Program-made: the position numbers and the translations under genes
NCBI RefSeq assembly: GCF_001613405.1
Contig: NZ_BDCH01000034.1
Span: 23,538-87,537 of the forward strand
From: Nocardia crassostreae
Lineage (GTDB): Bacteria > Actinomycetota > Actinomycetes > Mycobacteriales > Mycobacteriaceae
Length of the DNA: 64,000 bases
Direction: 5' to 3'
Notes under the pieces: generated by a model
Databases searched by the model: none
What the model was told of the DNA's origin: nothing
The model's input: the letters and a program-made list of their open reading frames with translations, nothing else
Shown: positions 55,967 to 63,661 of the stretch, in pieces
Position numbering within the stretch: position 1 is the first letter of the stretch
How the letters are laid out: every line of letters begins with the position of its first letter

Positions 55967-56476
55967 CGGTCGGTCTATGCCGATTGGGTCGGTGCTCCGG
56001 TCCTCGTCCCCTCTCGGATGGACTTCACTCTCTGGCGTACGCAAAGCAGAACGGATAAGTGGGGTCACCTCGCCTGCCGTACCCGGCCTTGGCTCCCCCT
56101 TTGGGAGCCGTACCCTCACCTTCCGTACGTGGGGCCTGGCCCTGGTTACGTTCAAAGACAACCCCCCCAAGATCAAAAGCTCGAGTTCACACCCCTTGTT
56201 GTTGGTTCACACCCCAAATCGGCAGCAGATATGGGGTGTGAACCAACGAGAAAGGGTGTGAACCCGAGCTTTTGATCTTGGGGGTTGGGTCTTTGGACGT
56301 AACCACGGCCATCCAGCCAGGCTGGGACGAGAGTTACGGCTCCTGACAGGGGAGCCAAGGCCGGGTACGGCAGGCGAGGTGACCCATCTATTGGGTAGCT
56401 TTGCGCACGCCAAAGACAGATGTCGTCCAGGGCCGCAATATCACCGGAGCACCGACCCCCGGCGGATAGATCACCG
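55967..56476. repeat. ~500-bp imperfect palindrome (long inverted repeat)
   Basis: The left arm (about 55967-56215) and right arm (56233-56476) are inverted copies around a 17-base centre (56216-56232). The inner 80 bp per arm stay in register with few mismatches, for example GTTGGTTCACACCCC (56201-56215) against 56233-56247. An outer block near 56060-56097 matches about 56351-56387, and GGGTCGGTGCTCCGGT near 55985 matches its complement near 56441-56456. No transposase or other gene is inside. Frames on both strands give similar short peptides, as expected of mirrored arms. Confidence 0.9.
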
Positions 56477-57055
56477 AATGCGTGTCCCAAGCAAATGCCG
56501 CACACCACTGACAAACAACTGCAACCCGAAGTCGAACCGAGCAGTCGCATCAACAGTGTCGTGCAACGGCGAATTCTCCTCGGTCAACGCCCCAGCAGAA
56601 TCCATCTGAATCCGAGACTGCTCGTCAACCGTCTGCCCGAGCACGTAGTAGAGCAACGTGTAAGCAGCAAGCTCCGCTTCCTCTCGAGTCATCCCAGCGC
56701 GAATCGCCGCCCCCGCCATCCGTTCCCGCCCCTTGCTGGTGGTGAGCCGGGAAGCGTAAGTCGCCGAGACCAATTCGGCTCCGTCGCGATACGCGAGCAG
56801 GCAGGTACGCAGCCGGTGCGCGAGTTCGGTCAGCTGCACGGACCATTCATTGGATTCGACCGGATCGTCCATCGGGCCCAGGATGCGGTCGGCGACCGCG
56901 CCGAGGAGCGCCTGTTTGTTGGGGAAGTGCCAGTACAGCGCGCCGGGTTGGACGTGCAGCGAGCCTGCCAGGCGGCGCATGGTGAGGTCGGCCAAACCGT
57001 ACTGGTCCAGGATGGCGATGGCTCCGTCGACGACGTCCGTGCGGTGCAGTTGCAC
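56471..57055 (-). CDS. bioQ: TetR-family biotin repressor
   Basis: 194 residues. N-terminal HTH: DLTMRRLAGSLHVQPGALYW near residues 23-42, then HFPNKQALLGAV; the C-terminal domain is TetR_C type. It is divergent from bioB, as BioQ is in many actinobacteria, and three matching operators occur at the bioA, bioF and bioB promoters. BioQ represses biotin genes when biotin is plentiful. The stop codon lies at the outer end of the long palindrome. Confidence 0.85.
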   Translation of the reverse strand: MQLHRTDVVDGAIAILDQYGLADLTMRRLAGSLHVQPGALYWHFPNKQALLGAVADRILGPMDDPVESNEWSVQLTELAHRLRTCLLAYRDGAELVSATYASRLTTSKGRERMAGAAIRAGMTREEAELAAYTLLYYVLGQTVDEQSRIQMDSAGALTEENSPLHDTVDATARFDFGLQLFVSGVRHLLGTRIR

Positions 57056-57098
57056 TGAAAACCTGGCCCTTCGTGTTTCAGCTCACTTTCCGGACTGC

Positions 57099-57123
57099 TA
57101 GCCTACCCCGAACACCGTTCAAG
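57099..57123. promoter_or_regulatory. BioQ-like operator between bioQ and bioB
   Basis: CCCGAACACCGTTCAAG at 57107-57123 is a variant of the bioA/bioF 17-mer with an intact right half. TAGCCT (57099-57104, plus strand) and TAGGCT (57105-57100, minus strand) overlap beside it and could be the two -10 elements. One bound repressor would thus control both directions. Confidence 0.7.
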
Positions 57124-57162
57124 TTGCTCGGCCGGACCGGCCGGACGAAGGGATTCGTGCTC

Positions 57163-58200
57163 ATGACCCAGGCAGCCGTCAGGACCGAAGCCGACAGCGC
57201 GGCAAGCGAAGACATCTTGGCGATCGCTCGCGAGCAGGTGCTCGAGGGTGGCGTCGGGCTCACCCAGGAGCAGACCCTCGAGGTGCTGCGGCTGGGCGAC
57301 GACCGGCTCGAGGAGTTGCTCGGGCTCGCCTACGACGTCCGCATGAAGTGGTGCGGACCCGAGGTCGAGGTGGAGGGGATCATCTCGCTGAAGACCGGCG
57401 GATGCCCCGAGGACTGCCACTTCTGCTCGCAGTCTGGGCTTTTCCAGTCGCCGGTGCGCGCGGCCTGGCTGGATATTCCGAGCCTGGTCGAGGCGGCCAA
57501 GCAGACCGCCAAGACGGGCGCGACCGAGTTCTGCATCGTGGCCGCCGTGCGCGGACCGGACGCGCGGCTCATGGCGCAGGTCGCGGCGGGTGTCGAGGCC
57601 ATTCGCAACGAGGTCGACATCCAGGTGGCGTGCTCGTTGGGCATGCTGACCCAGGAGCAGGTCGATCAGCTGGCCGCCATGGGTGTGCACCGCTACAACC
57701 ACAATCTCGAGACCGCCAAGTCGCATTTCCCGAATGTGGTCACCACGCACACCTGGGAGGAGCGCTGGGACACACTGCGCATGGTGCGCGAGGCCGGTAT
57801 GGAGGTGTGCTGCGGCGGCATTCTCGGTATGGGCGAATCTCTCGAACAGCGGGCCGAATTCGCGGCGCAGCTGGCAACCCTCGAACCCGACGAGGTGCCG
57901 CTGAACTTCCTCAACCCGCGTCCGGGCACGCCGTTCGGCGATCTCGAGGTGCTGCCCGCCGCCGACGCGTTGCGTGCCGTGGCCGCGTTCCGCCTCGCCC
58001 TGCCGCGCACCATCCTGCGCTTCGCGGGCGGTCGCGAGATCACCCTCGGCGATCTCGGCGCCAAGCAGGGCATTCTGGGTGGTATCAACGCTGTCATCGT
58101 CGGCAACTATCTGACCACCCTGGGCCGTCCGGCCGAGGCGGATCTGGATCTGCTGGGCGAGTTGAAGATGCCGATCAAGACGTTGAACGAAACCCTCTGA
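57163..58200 (+). CDS. bioB: Biotin synthase
   Basis: 345 residues. Radical-SAM enzyme that inserts sulfur into dethiobiotin. The [4Fe-4S] motif is CPEDCHFCSQS near residue 76; VACSLGMLTQEQVDQL and HRYNHNLETAKSHFP follow, and the second-cluster region and C-terminal INAVIVGNYLTTLGRP are intact. ATG 57163 follows GAAGGGA by eight bases. The bsaP gene starts 12 bp after the stop. Confidence 0.97.
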   Translation: MTQAAVRTEADSAASEDILAIAREQVLEGGVGLTQEQTLEVLRLGDDRLEELLGLAYDVRMKWCGPEVEVEGIISLKTGGCPEDCHFCSQSGLFQSPVRAAWLDIPSLVEAAKQTAKTGATEFCIVAAVRGPDARLMAQVAAGVEAIRNEVDIQVACSLGMLTQEQVDQLAAMGVHRYNHNLETAKSHFPNVVTTHTWEERWDTLRMVREAGMEVCCGGILGMGESLEQRAEFAAQLATLEPDEVPLNFLNPRPGTPFGDLEVLPAADALRAVAAFRLALPRTILRFAGGREITLGDLGAKQGILGGINAVIVGNYLTTLGRPAEADLDLLGELKMPIKTLNETL

Positions 58201-58212
58201 TATCAGCGGGTT

Positions 58213-58458
58213 ATGGAGAGCCGGTACCTTACAGAGGTGGTCGTGGACATAGAGGAGCGCTACAACCCCTTCACGGGCAAGCGGGTGGTTCCGGGTCTGG
58301 ACGATCCGGTGCCAGCGGCCGCGGCCTTGGGATTGGAGCCGCCGCGGTTCTGTGAACAGTGTGGGCGGCGCATGATCGTCCAGGTCAGCCCCGACGGCTG
58401 GTGGGCCAAGTGCTCGCGGCACGGGGTGCTCGATTCCACGAGCCTGGAACGCCGCTAG
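58213..58458 (+). CDS. bsaP: Biotin synthase auxiliary protein BsaP-like
   Basis: 81 residues from ATG 58213, or about 71 from GTG 58243, which has AGAGG five bases upstream. The core is RYNPFTGKRVVPG, then CEQCGRRMIVQV and WWAKCSRHG: three or four cysteines and histidines suited to binding a cluster or zinc. Mycobacteria encode a small protein of this kind directly after bioB that supports biotin synthase activity. Position, size and motif match. It overlaps the next gene by one base (TAGTG). Confidence 0.85.
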   Translation: MESRYLTEVVVDIEERYNPFTGKRVVPGLDDPVPAAAALGLEPPRFCEQCGRRMIVQVSPDGWWAKCSRHGVLDSTSLERR

Positions 58459-59150
58459 TGGCAACGGCATTCACCGCAATGGCGCGGGAAGGCCGGGCGG
58501 CCGCGGTGGTCTTCGCCGCCACCTGCGCGGCCAGCGTGCTCGGCGGGGTGGTGTGGGCCTTCCTCGCGCCCGCCGAACAGCTGCTGGTGGTCGAGCCCGA
58601 TCGTGGGGCGGCGCTGACGGGGGAGAGCATGCACCGCTTCGACGCGGTGGCCATCTTCATTCTCATCGGTGCGGTGACCGCGGTGCTGGCCACGGCCGCG
58701 GCGTGGCGCTGGCGCAGTGCGCGCGGTCCGATGCTGCTGGCCGGGGTGTTCGCGGGCGCGGTGGCCGGGGCCTGGTTGATGCGGATCGTGGGGGAGGCCG
58801 TCGCCGAACAGCTGCACACCCGGCCCGCGCATCCGGCGGTGCACACCATTGTCGAACTCGCGCCCACGGTCGAAGGCTGGTCCGCGCTCATCGTGCAGCC
58901 ATTGCTCGCCGCGTTCGTGGTGCTGGTGCTGGTGTCGCTGAGCACCTCCGACGATCTGGGCAGCGGCCAGTTCCTGCCCTTCGGCGGCGAGCGCCCGGAG
59001 CCGGTGCCGGTCGCGCCCGGACAGTACGGGTCGGCCATCAGTTACGGCCCGTATCCCGGTAATCCGGGGCAGGCGTTCGGCCCGCAGGATCCGGTGGTGC
59101 CGTTCGAGAATCCGGAGCAGCCGGTTCGGGAATCCGATCCCTCCCGCTGA
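58458..59150 (+). CDS. DUF2567 membrane protein
   Basis: 230 residues with four membrane segments (AAVVFAATCAASVLGGVVWA, AIFILIGAVTAVLATAAA, LLAGVFAGAVAGAWLMRI, ALIVQPLLAAFVVLVLVSLS) and a proline-rich cytoplasmic tail. It corresponds to the conserved gene that follows bioB and bsaP in mycobacteria (Rv1591 in M. tuberculosis). Role unknown; co-transcription with bioB suggests an envelope or transport link to biotin (inference). Confidence 0.85.
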   Translation: MATAFTAMAREGRAAAVVFAATCAASVLGGVVWAFLAPAEQLLVVEPDRGAALTGESMHRFDAVAIFILIGAVTAVLATAAAWRWRSARGPMLLAGVFAGAVAGAWLMRIVGEAVAEQLHTRPAHPAVHTIVELAPTVEGWSALIVQPLLAAFVVLVLVSLSTSDDLGSGQFLPFGGERPEPVPVAPGQYGSAISYGPYPGNPGQAFGPQDPVVPFENPEQPVRESDPSR

Positions 59151-59250
59151 CGTTGCCGTCCCCGGGCCGCCGAAATTCGGTGGATCCGTGAGCGCGGTCC
59201 GGCTACCGTTGCCGCGACTTGTTCACCGGAATCCGGGAGGGGGATCGGCC

Positions 59251-59433
59251 ATGGCTGCCGTTCGTCATATCGATAGCTCGGCGCCTGCCGATGATGCGCC
59301 CGCCGCCACCGAGCGGCCCGATCTCGTGGCCTGGCGACGGCGGCACGAGGTGCGCCGATCCAATGCCACACAGCCGATTCCGAATGGTCGCCGCTACAGC
59401 CGCGGCCGCAAACATCGCAATCGGGACTGGTGA
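59251..59433 (+). CDS. Small basic protein, unknown
   Basis: 60 residues ending DLVAWRRRHEVRRSNATQPI and then an arginine-rich tail (RRYSRGRKHRNRDW). GGGAGGGGG precedes the ATG at a good distance. The highly basic C-terminus could bind nucleic acid. No family is recognised. Confidence 0.5.
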   Translation: MAAVRHIDSSAPADDAPAATERPDLVAWRRRHEVRRSNATQPIPNGRRYSRGRKHRNRDW

Positions 59434-59479
59434 CGCCGCGCCTGTGATCGCTCCGTGACGGTGTATTAGCCCGACGGTG

Positions 59480-59488
59480 TGCTACAAT
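59480..59488 (+). promoter_or_regulatory. Extended -10 promoter upstream of the DUF1353 gene
   Basis: TGCTACAAT combines a TGN extension with TACAAT, a strong match to the housekeeping -10. No convincing -35 is present. It would give a leader of about 60 bases before the ATG at 59558. Confidence 0.55.
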
Positions 59489-59557
59489 GTGCTCTGCATC
59501 TTCCGGTCGTAGCCTGAGGGGTGCGGTCAGTGCGGCGCGCGGAAGGGGCGATGGATC

Positions 59558-60091
59558 ATGGGCTTCGTGGGCGGCGGACTGGTGGTCGAAGAAGTCGACG
59601 GCGAATACTGGCTCTTGCGGGAACCGCTGATCTACAGGGCCGATGTACAGGAGTTCGCGATCCCCTCCGGATTCCGCACCGATTTCGCCTCGGTGCCCCG
59701 CGTCCTGGTCTGGCTGATTCCCCGCTACGGCGTCTACACCCGCGCCGCCATCCTGCACGACTTCCTCATCCGCTCCGCGGCGGTCTCCAAGGCCGACGCC
59801 GACGGGATCTTCCGCCGCGCCATGCGCGAGGCCGGAGTCTCGGTGCCGCGCCGCTGGATGATGTGGGCCGCAGTGCGTATCGCCTCCCGCCTGGCGGGTA
59901 TTAAGCCGGGGGAGTTCCTGCTGTTCCTCATGATCGCCGTGCTGTCGGTCCTGTTCCTGACGATCCCCGTGCTCGTAATCCTCCTTGCGCTGCTGGTGTT
60001 CTGGTTCGTCGAGCTCGCGTTCTGGGCGTGCTCGCGCATGACGCAACGCACCGAACGTCCCGCCCCGGGCCCGGAACTCAAGGCGGACTGA
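59558..60091 (+). CDS. DUF1353 protein with C-terminal membrane region
   Basis: 177 residues. The DUF1353 core covers residues 8-115 (IPSGFRTDFASVPRVLVWLI, AAILHDFLIRS, ADGIFRRAMREAGV). A hydrophobic region follows at residues 120-155 (EFLLFLMIAVLSVLFLTIPV). DUF1353 is common in phages and bacterial genomes; a peptidase-like role has been suggested for the family but not shown here. No phage genes surround it. Confidence 0.8.
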   Translation: MGFVGGGLVVEEVDGEYWLLREPLIYRADVQEFAIPSGFRTDFASVPRVLVWLIPRYGVYTRAAILHDFLIRSAAVSKADADGIFRRAMREAGVSVPRRWMMWAAVRIASRLAGIKPGEFLLFLMIAVLSVLFLTIPVLVILLALLVFWFVELAFWACSRMTQRTERPAPGPELKAD

Positions 60092-60103
60092 GGATTTCGA
60101 GAC

Positions 60104-60853
60104 TCAGGTCGGTGGGCGCAGGGCGGCGAATTCGTCGGTGACGCGGATGCCGGAGTCGGTGAAGCGGTAGACGGCGGCGGGGCGGCCACCGGCGCGGCCC
60201 GGGGAGGCGGTCGCGCCCGTTGGGGTAATCACCTTGCGGCGGGACAGGACTCGTTGCAGGTTCGTGGTGTCTACGTCGTAACCCAGTGCTGCGCAGTAGA
60301 TTTCGCGCAGCGTGGACATGGTGAACTGCTCCGGGGCGAGGGCGAAGGCGATGTTCGTGTAGGACAGTTTCGCGGCCAGGCGGGTGCGGGCGTGCTGGGC
60401 GAGGACGGCGTGATCGAAGGACATGTCCGGCAGGGCCGAGACCGGGTGCCAGCGGGTGTCCGGCGGCAGCTGGGGGTCGGCGGTCAGGGGGACCAAACCC
60501 AAATAGGCCGAGGCGATTCGGCGGTCGCCCGGTACGCGATTCGGGTTGCTGAAGACCGAAATCTGTTCCAGGTGATTGAGTTCGCGCACATCCACCTTCT
60601 CGGCGAGCTGGCGGGCGGCTGAGGTGTCGAGGTCCTCGTCATCGCGCAGGCGGCCGCCCGGGAGTGACCAGGTGCCCTTGGCGGGGTCCAGTGCACGCTC
60701 CCACAAAAGAACCGCCAGTTCGGTCCGGTATCCGGCCGGGCACCGGGTTCCGGCGGGTACCGAAACGCTCTCAACTGCGGTGATGCTCTTCGGGAACCGT
60801 CGAACCTGGAACACCGCGGTGAGCGTTTCGTGGATGGTGCTATGATGGGCCAC
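60104..60853 (-). CDS. nrtR: NrtR-type NUDIX repressor of NAD synthesis
   Basis: 249 residues. The N-terminal NUDIX-like domain has a degraded NUDIX box (GGRLRDDEDLDTSAARQLAE, lacking the full REUXEE), as expected of a sensor. The C-terminal winged helix starts near residue 165 (FTMSTLREIYCAALGYDVDT, NLQRVLSRRKVI). NrtR proteins sense ADP-ribose and repress NAD genes; in M. smegmatis the target is nadABC. GTG 60853 lies seven bases after TAGAAT, so it is probably leaderless and self-controlled by the adjoining operator. Confidence 0.9.
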   Translation of the reverse strand: MAHHSTIHETLTAVFQVRRFPKSITAVESVSVPAGTRCPAGYRTELAVLLWERALDPAKGTWSLPGGRLRDDEDLDTSAARQLAEKVDVRELNHLEQISVFSNPNRVPGDRRIASAYLGLVPLTADPQLPPDTRWHPVSALPDMSFDHAVLAQHARTRLAAKLSYTNIAFALAPEQFTMSTLREIYCAALGYDVDTTNLQRVLSRRKVITPTGATASPGRAGGRPAAVYRFTDSGIRVTDEFAALRPPT

Positions 60854-60876
60854 GTTTTCGATTCTAAGTCGAAAAC
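60841..60876. promoter_or_regulatory. NrtR operator with overlapping promoters
   Basis: GTTTTCGA (60854-60861) and TCGAAAAC (60869-60876) form a perfect inverted repeat around TTCTAAG. The repeat contains the likely -10 of nrtR (TAGAAT, 60866-60861, minus strand). TATGAT at 60841-60846 is a likely -10 for nadA, whose start site would fall at the operator edge. A single site can therefore repress both genes. Confidence 0.8.
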
Positions 60877-60930
60877 CGGTTGGATGCGAATCGGCGAAGT
60901 GGCCGAGCGCATGAGAGAAGGAGCCATGCC

Positions 60931-61968
60931 ATGGCTGCACTAGGTGCGACGATGACGCTCGCGGAGCGCATCGCGGACGGGCCGTCGGGATTCACGGGCA
61001 TCGAGGCCACTCCCGAGTGGGCGCAGGAGATCAAGCGACTGGCGCGCGAGCGCAATGCCACCATCCTGGCGCACAACTACCAGCTGCCCGAGATCCAGGA
61101 CGTCGCCGACCACGTGGGTGACTCCCTGGCGCTGTCCCGGATCGCCGCCGAGGCGCCCGAGGACACCATCGTGTTCTGCGGCGTGCACTTCATGGCCGAG
61201 ACCGCCAAGATCCTCAGCCCCGAGAAGACGGTGCTCATCCCGGATCAGCGCGCGGGTTGCTCCCTGGCCGACTCCATCACCGCCGACGAGCTACGCGCCT
61301 GGAAGGACGAACATCCGGGCGCGCTGGTGGTCTCCTACGTGAACACCACCGCCGCGGTGAAGGCGCTGACCGACATCTGCTGCACGTCCTCCAATGCCGT
61401 CGACGTGGTCGCCTCCATCGACCCGGACCGCGAAGTGCTGTTCCTGCCCGACCAGTTCCTCGGCGCCCACGTCAAGCGCGTCACCGGTCGCGAGAACATG
61501 CACATCTGGATGGGCGAATGCCACGTCCACGCGGGCATCAACGGTGACGAGCTCAACGAGCAGGCCCGCACCCACCCCGACGCCGAACTCTTCGTGCACC
61601 CCGAATGCGGTTGCGCCACTTCGGCTCTCTACCTGGCGGGCGCAGGGGAGTTCCCGGCGGACCGCGTGCACATCCTGTCCACCGGCGGCATGATCGACGC
61701 CGCCAAGGCGGCGAAGTCCTCCCAGGTCCTGGTCGCCACCGAGGTCGGCATGCTGCACCAGCTGCGAAAAGCCGCCCCCGGCATCGACTTCCAGGCCGTC
61801 AACGACCGCGCCTCCTGCAAATACATGAAGATGATCACCCCCGCCGCCCTCCTCCGCTGCCTGGTGGAGAACCGCGACGAGGTGCACGTCGACCTCGAAA
61901 CCGCCGCCCTGGCCCGCAATTCGGTCCAGCGCATGATCGAGATCGGCAATCCGGGCGGCGGAGAGTAA
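60931..61968 (+). CDS. nadA: Quinolinate synthase
   Basis: 345 residues. [4Fe-4S] enzyme that condenses iminoaspartate with dihydroxyacetone phosphate. Conserved blocks: ILAHNYQLPEIQDVADHVGD, CGVHFMAETAKILSPEK, IPDQRAGCSLADSI, MGECHVHAGIN and HPECGCATSALYL, with the cluster cysteines present. ATG 60931 has GAAGGAG eight bases upstream. First gene of nadA-nadB-nadC. Confidence 0.97.
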   Translation: MAALGATMTLAERIADGPSGFTGIEATPEWAQEIKRLARERNATILAHNYQLPEIQDVADHVGDSLALSRIAAEAPEDTIVFCGVHFMAETAKILSPEKTVLIPDQRAGCSLADSITADELRAWKDEHPGALVVSYVNTTAAVKALTDICCTSSNAVDVVASIDPDREVLFLPDQFLGAHVKRVTGRENMHIWMGECHVHAGINGDELNEQARTHPDAELFVHPECGCATSALYLAGAGEFPADRVHILSTGGMIDAAKAAKSSQVLVATEVGMLHQLRKAAPGIDFQAVNDRASCKYMKMITPAALLRCLVENRDEVHVDLETAALARNSVQRMIEIGNPGGGE

Positions 61969-61970
61969 CC

Positions 61971-62075
61971 ATGTCGCTCCGAACCCCGGCGGCCGACCAG
62001 CCCGCCGGGAACCGGGCGGGAGCTACTCCAGCGGTCGTACGGGATTCCGCCTCGCGGCGGAGGAATGAGCGATGA
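61971..62075 (+). CDS. Possible 34-codon coupling ORF between nadA and nadB
   Basis: ATG two bases after the nadA stop opens MSLRTPAADQPAGNRAGATP and ends TGA overlapping the nadB ATG (ATGA). It may only keep ribosomes moving to nadB, which also has its own GGAGGAA. No similarity is recognised. Confidence 0.3.
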   Translation: MSLRTPAADQPAGNRAGATPAVVRDSASRRRNER

Positions 62076-63661
62076 TGTCCAACTCCATGGAGTGGGAAGC
62101 CGAGGCCGACCTGGTCGTGGTGGGCGGCGGTGTGGCGGGTTTGACGGCCGTCCGGACCGCCGCGCTGCGCGGATTGCGGGTGCTGGTGCTCAGCAAAGGC
62201 GGGCCTACCGATACGTCGACGCAGTATGCGCAGGGCGGGATCGCGGTGGTGGCGCCGCACGGGGATTCGGTGGAATCGCATGTCGAGGACACCGTGGTCG
62301 CCGGGGCGGGGCTGTGCGATGTCGAGGCGGTGCGGTCGATCGTCGAGGGCGGGGTGGAGGCGGTCGACGCCTTGACGGCGCTCGGCGCGGTCTTCGACCA
62401 CGGCCGGGACGGGGAAGTGTCGCGGACCCGGGAGGGCGGGCACAGTACGCGGCGGATCATTCATGCCGGTGGGGACGCCACCGGGGCCGAGGTGCAGCGG
62501 GCGTTGAATGCGGCTGGGCTGCCGGTGATGTTCGGGGCCGCCGTCGTGGATGTCGTGACCGGGCCCGAAGGCGTGCGGGGGGTGATTGCGGTGTCGGACA
62601 AGGGTTTCGGTGTCGTGCATGCGCCCGCGGTGCTGCTGGCGACCGGCGGGTTGGGGCAGCTGTACGCGTGCAGTACCAATCCGGCGGGGGCGACGGCCGA
62701 TGGGATCGCGCTGGCCTTGCGGGCCGGGGCGGTGGTGTCGGATCTGGAGTTCGTGCAGTTCCATCCGACCGTGCTGTTCAGTCCGGGCGGGGTGGGGCGG
62801 CGGCCGCTGATCAGCGAGGCGGTGCGCGGTGAAGGCGCGGTTCTCGTTGGCTCGCTGGGTGATTTGGTGATGGCCGGAGTGCATCCGCGGGGTGATCTGG
62901 CGCCCCGGGACATCGTGTCCAAGGCCATTGCCGCGCGCATGCTCGACCTCGGGGCCGATCACGTCTATCTGGACGGGCGGGCCATTGCGTGGTTCGGGGA
63001 GCGGTTCCCGACGATTACGGCATCCTGCCGGGCCGCCGGGATCGACCCGCGCGTCGATCTCATCCCCGTCGCGCCCGCGGCCCACTACCAGTGCGGCGGC
63101 GTGGTGACCGATACGCACGGCCGCACAACGGTTCCCGGCTTGTACGCCGCCGGTGAGGTGGCGCGTACCGGCCTGCACGGCGCGAATCGGCTCGCCTCCA
63201 ACAGTCTCCTCGAAGGTCTGGTGGTCGGCGGCCGGGCGGGCGTCGCGGCGGGCGAGCGCATCGGCGCGGCCGAGCGGATCGGCGAGGTCGCCGTGCGCGC
63301 CTATCCGCGGGCGGACCGGAAACTGCTGCAGGAGTTGATGACCCAGCATGCCGCCGTGGTCCGCGACGGCGACGGCCTGCGCGGGGCAGTACTGCGCCTG
63401 ATGGGGTTGATCGCCGACAACAGCGCGACCGGCGAGGTGGCGCACGCGAATCCGGCCGCGGTCACCCGGGAGCTGGAGGACGCGGCGCTCACCCTCACCG
63501 CCCGCGCGCTGCTGCTGGCGGCGTCCGCGCGCACCGAAAGCCGGGGCTGCCACCTCCGTTCCGACCATCCGGAGGCCCGCGACGAGCTGCGCCACCCCAT
63601 CGCGGTGCGGCTCGGAGCCGACGGCCGCCCACAGCGAGCAATCGAAGAAGGAGTGCAGTAA
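62072..63661 (+). CDS. nadB: L-aspartate oxidase
   Basis: 529 residues. FAD enzyme that oxidises aspartate to iminoaspartate. FAD site LVVVGGGVAGLTAVRTAALR, the STQYAQGGIAVV segment, active-site REGGHSTRRIIHAGGDATG and C-terminal GLHGANRLASNSLLEGLVVG are all intact. It follows the small coupling frame and its stop overlaps nadC (TAATG). Full length. Confidence 0.96.
   Translation: MMSNSMEWEAEADLVVVGGGVAGLTAVRTAALRGLRVLVLSKGGPTDTSTQYAQGGIAVVAPHGDSVESHVEDTVVAGAGLCDVEAVRSIVEGGVEAVDALTALGAVFDHGRDGEVSRTREGGHSTRRIIHAGGDATGAEVQRALNAAGLPVMFGAAVVDVVTGPEGVRGVIAVSDKGFGVVHAPAVLLATGGLGQLYACSTNPAGATADGIALALRAGAVVSDLEFVQFHPTVLFSPGGVGRRPLISEAVRGEGAVLVGSLGDLVMAGVHPRGDLAPRDIVSKAIAARMLDLGADHVYLDGRAIAWFGERFPTITASCRAAGIDPRVDLIPVAPAAHYQCGGVVTDTHGRTTVPGLYAAGEVARTGLHGANRLASNSLLEGLVVGGRAGVAAGERIGAAERIGEVAVRAYPRADRKLLQELMTQHAAVVRDGDGLRGAVLRLMGLIADNSATGEVAHANPAAVTRELEDAALTLTARALLLAASARTESRGCHLRSDHPEARDELRHPIAVRLGADGRPQRAIEEGVQ

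Noticed and set aside
55934..56275. Short frames inside the long palindrome (for example a 113-codon plus-strand frame)
   Set aside because: Equivalent frames arise on both strands because the arms are mirrored. There is no ribosome-binding site or known domain, so the region is listed as a repeat rather than as genes.
59558..60091. Prophage remnant because of the DUF1353 gene
   Set aside because: No other phage gene, integrase or att site is present and the neighbours follow the conserved bio/nad backbone.
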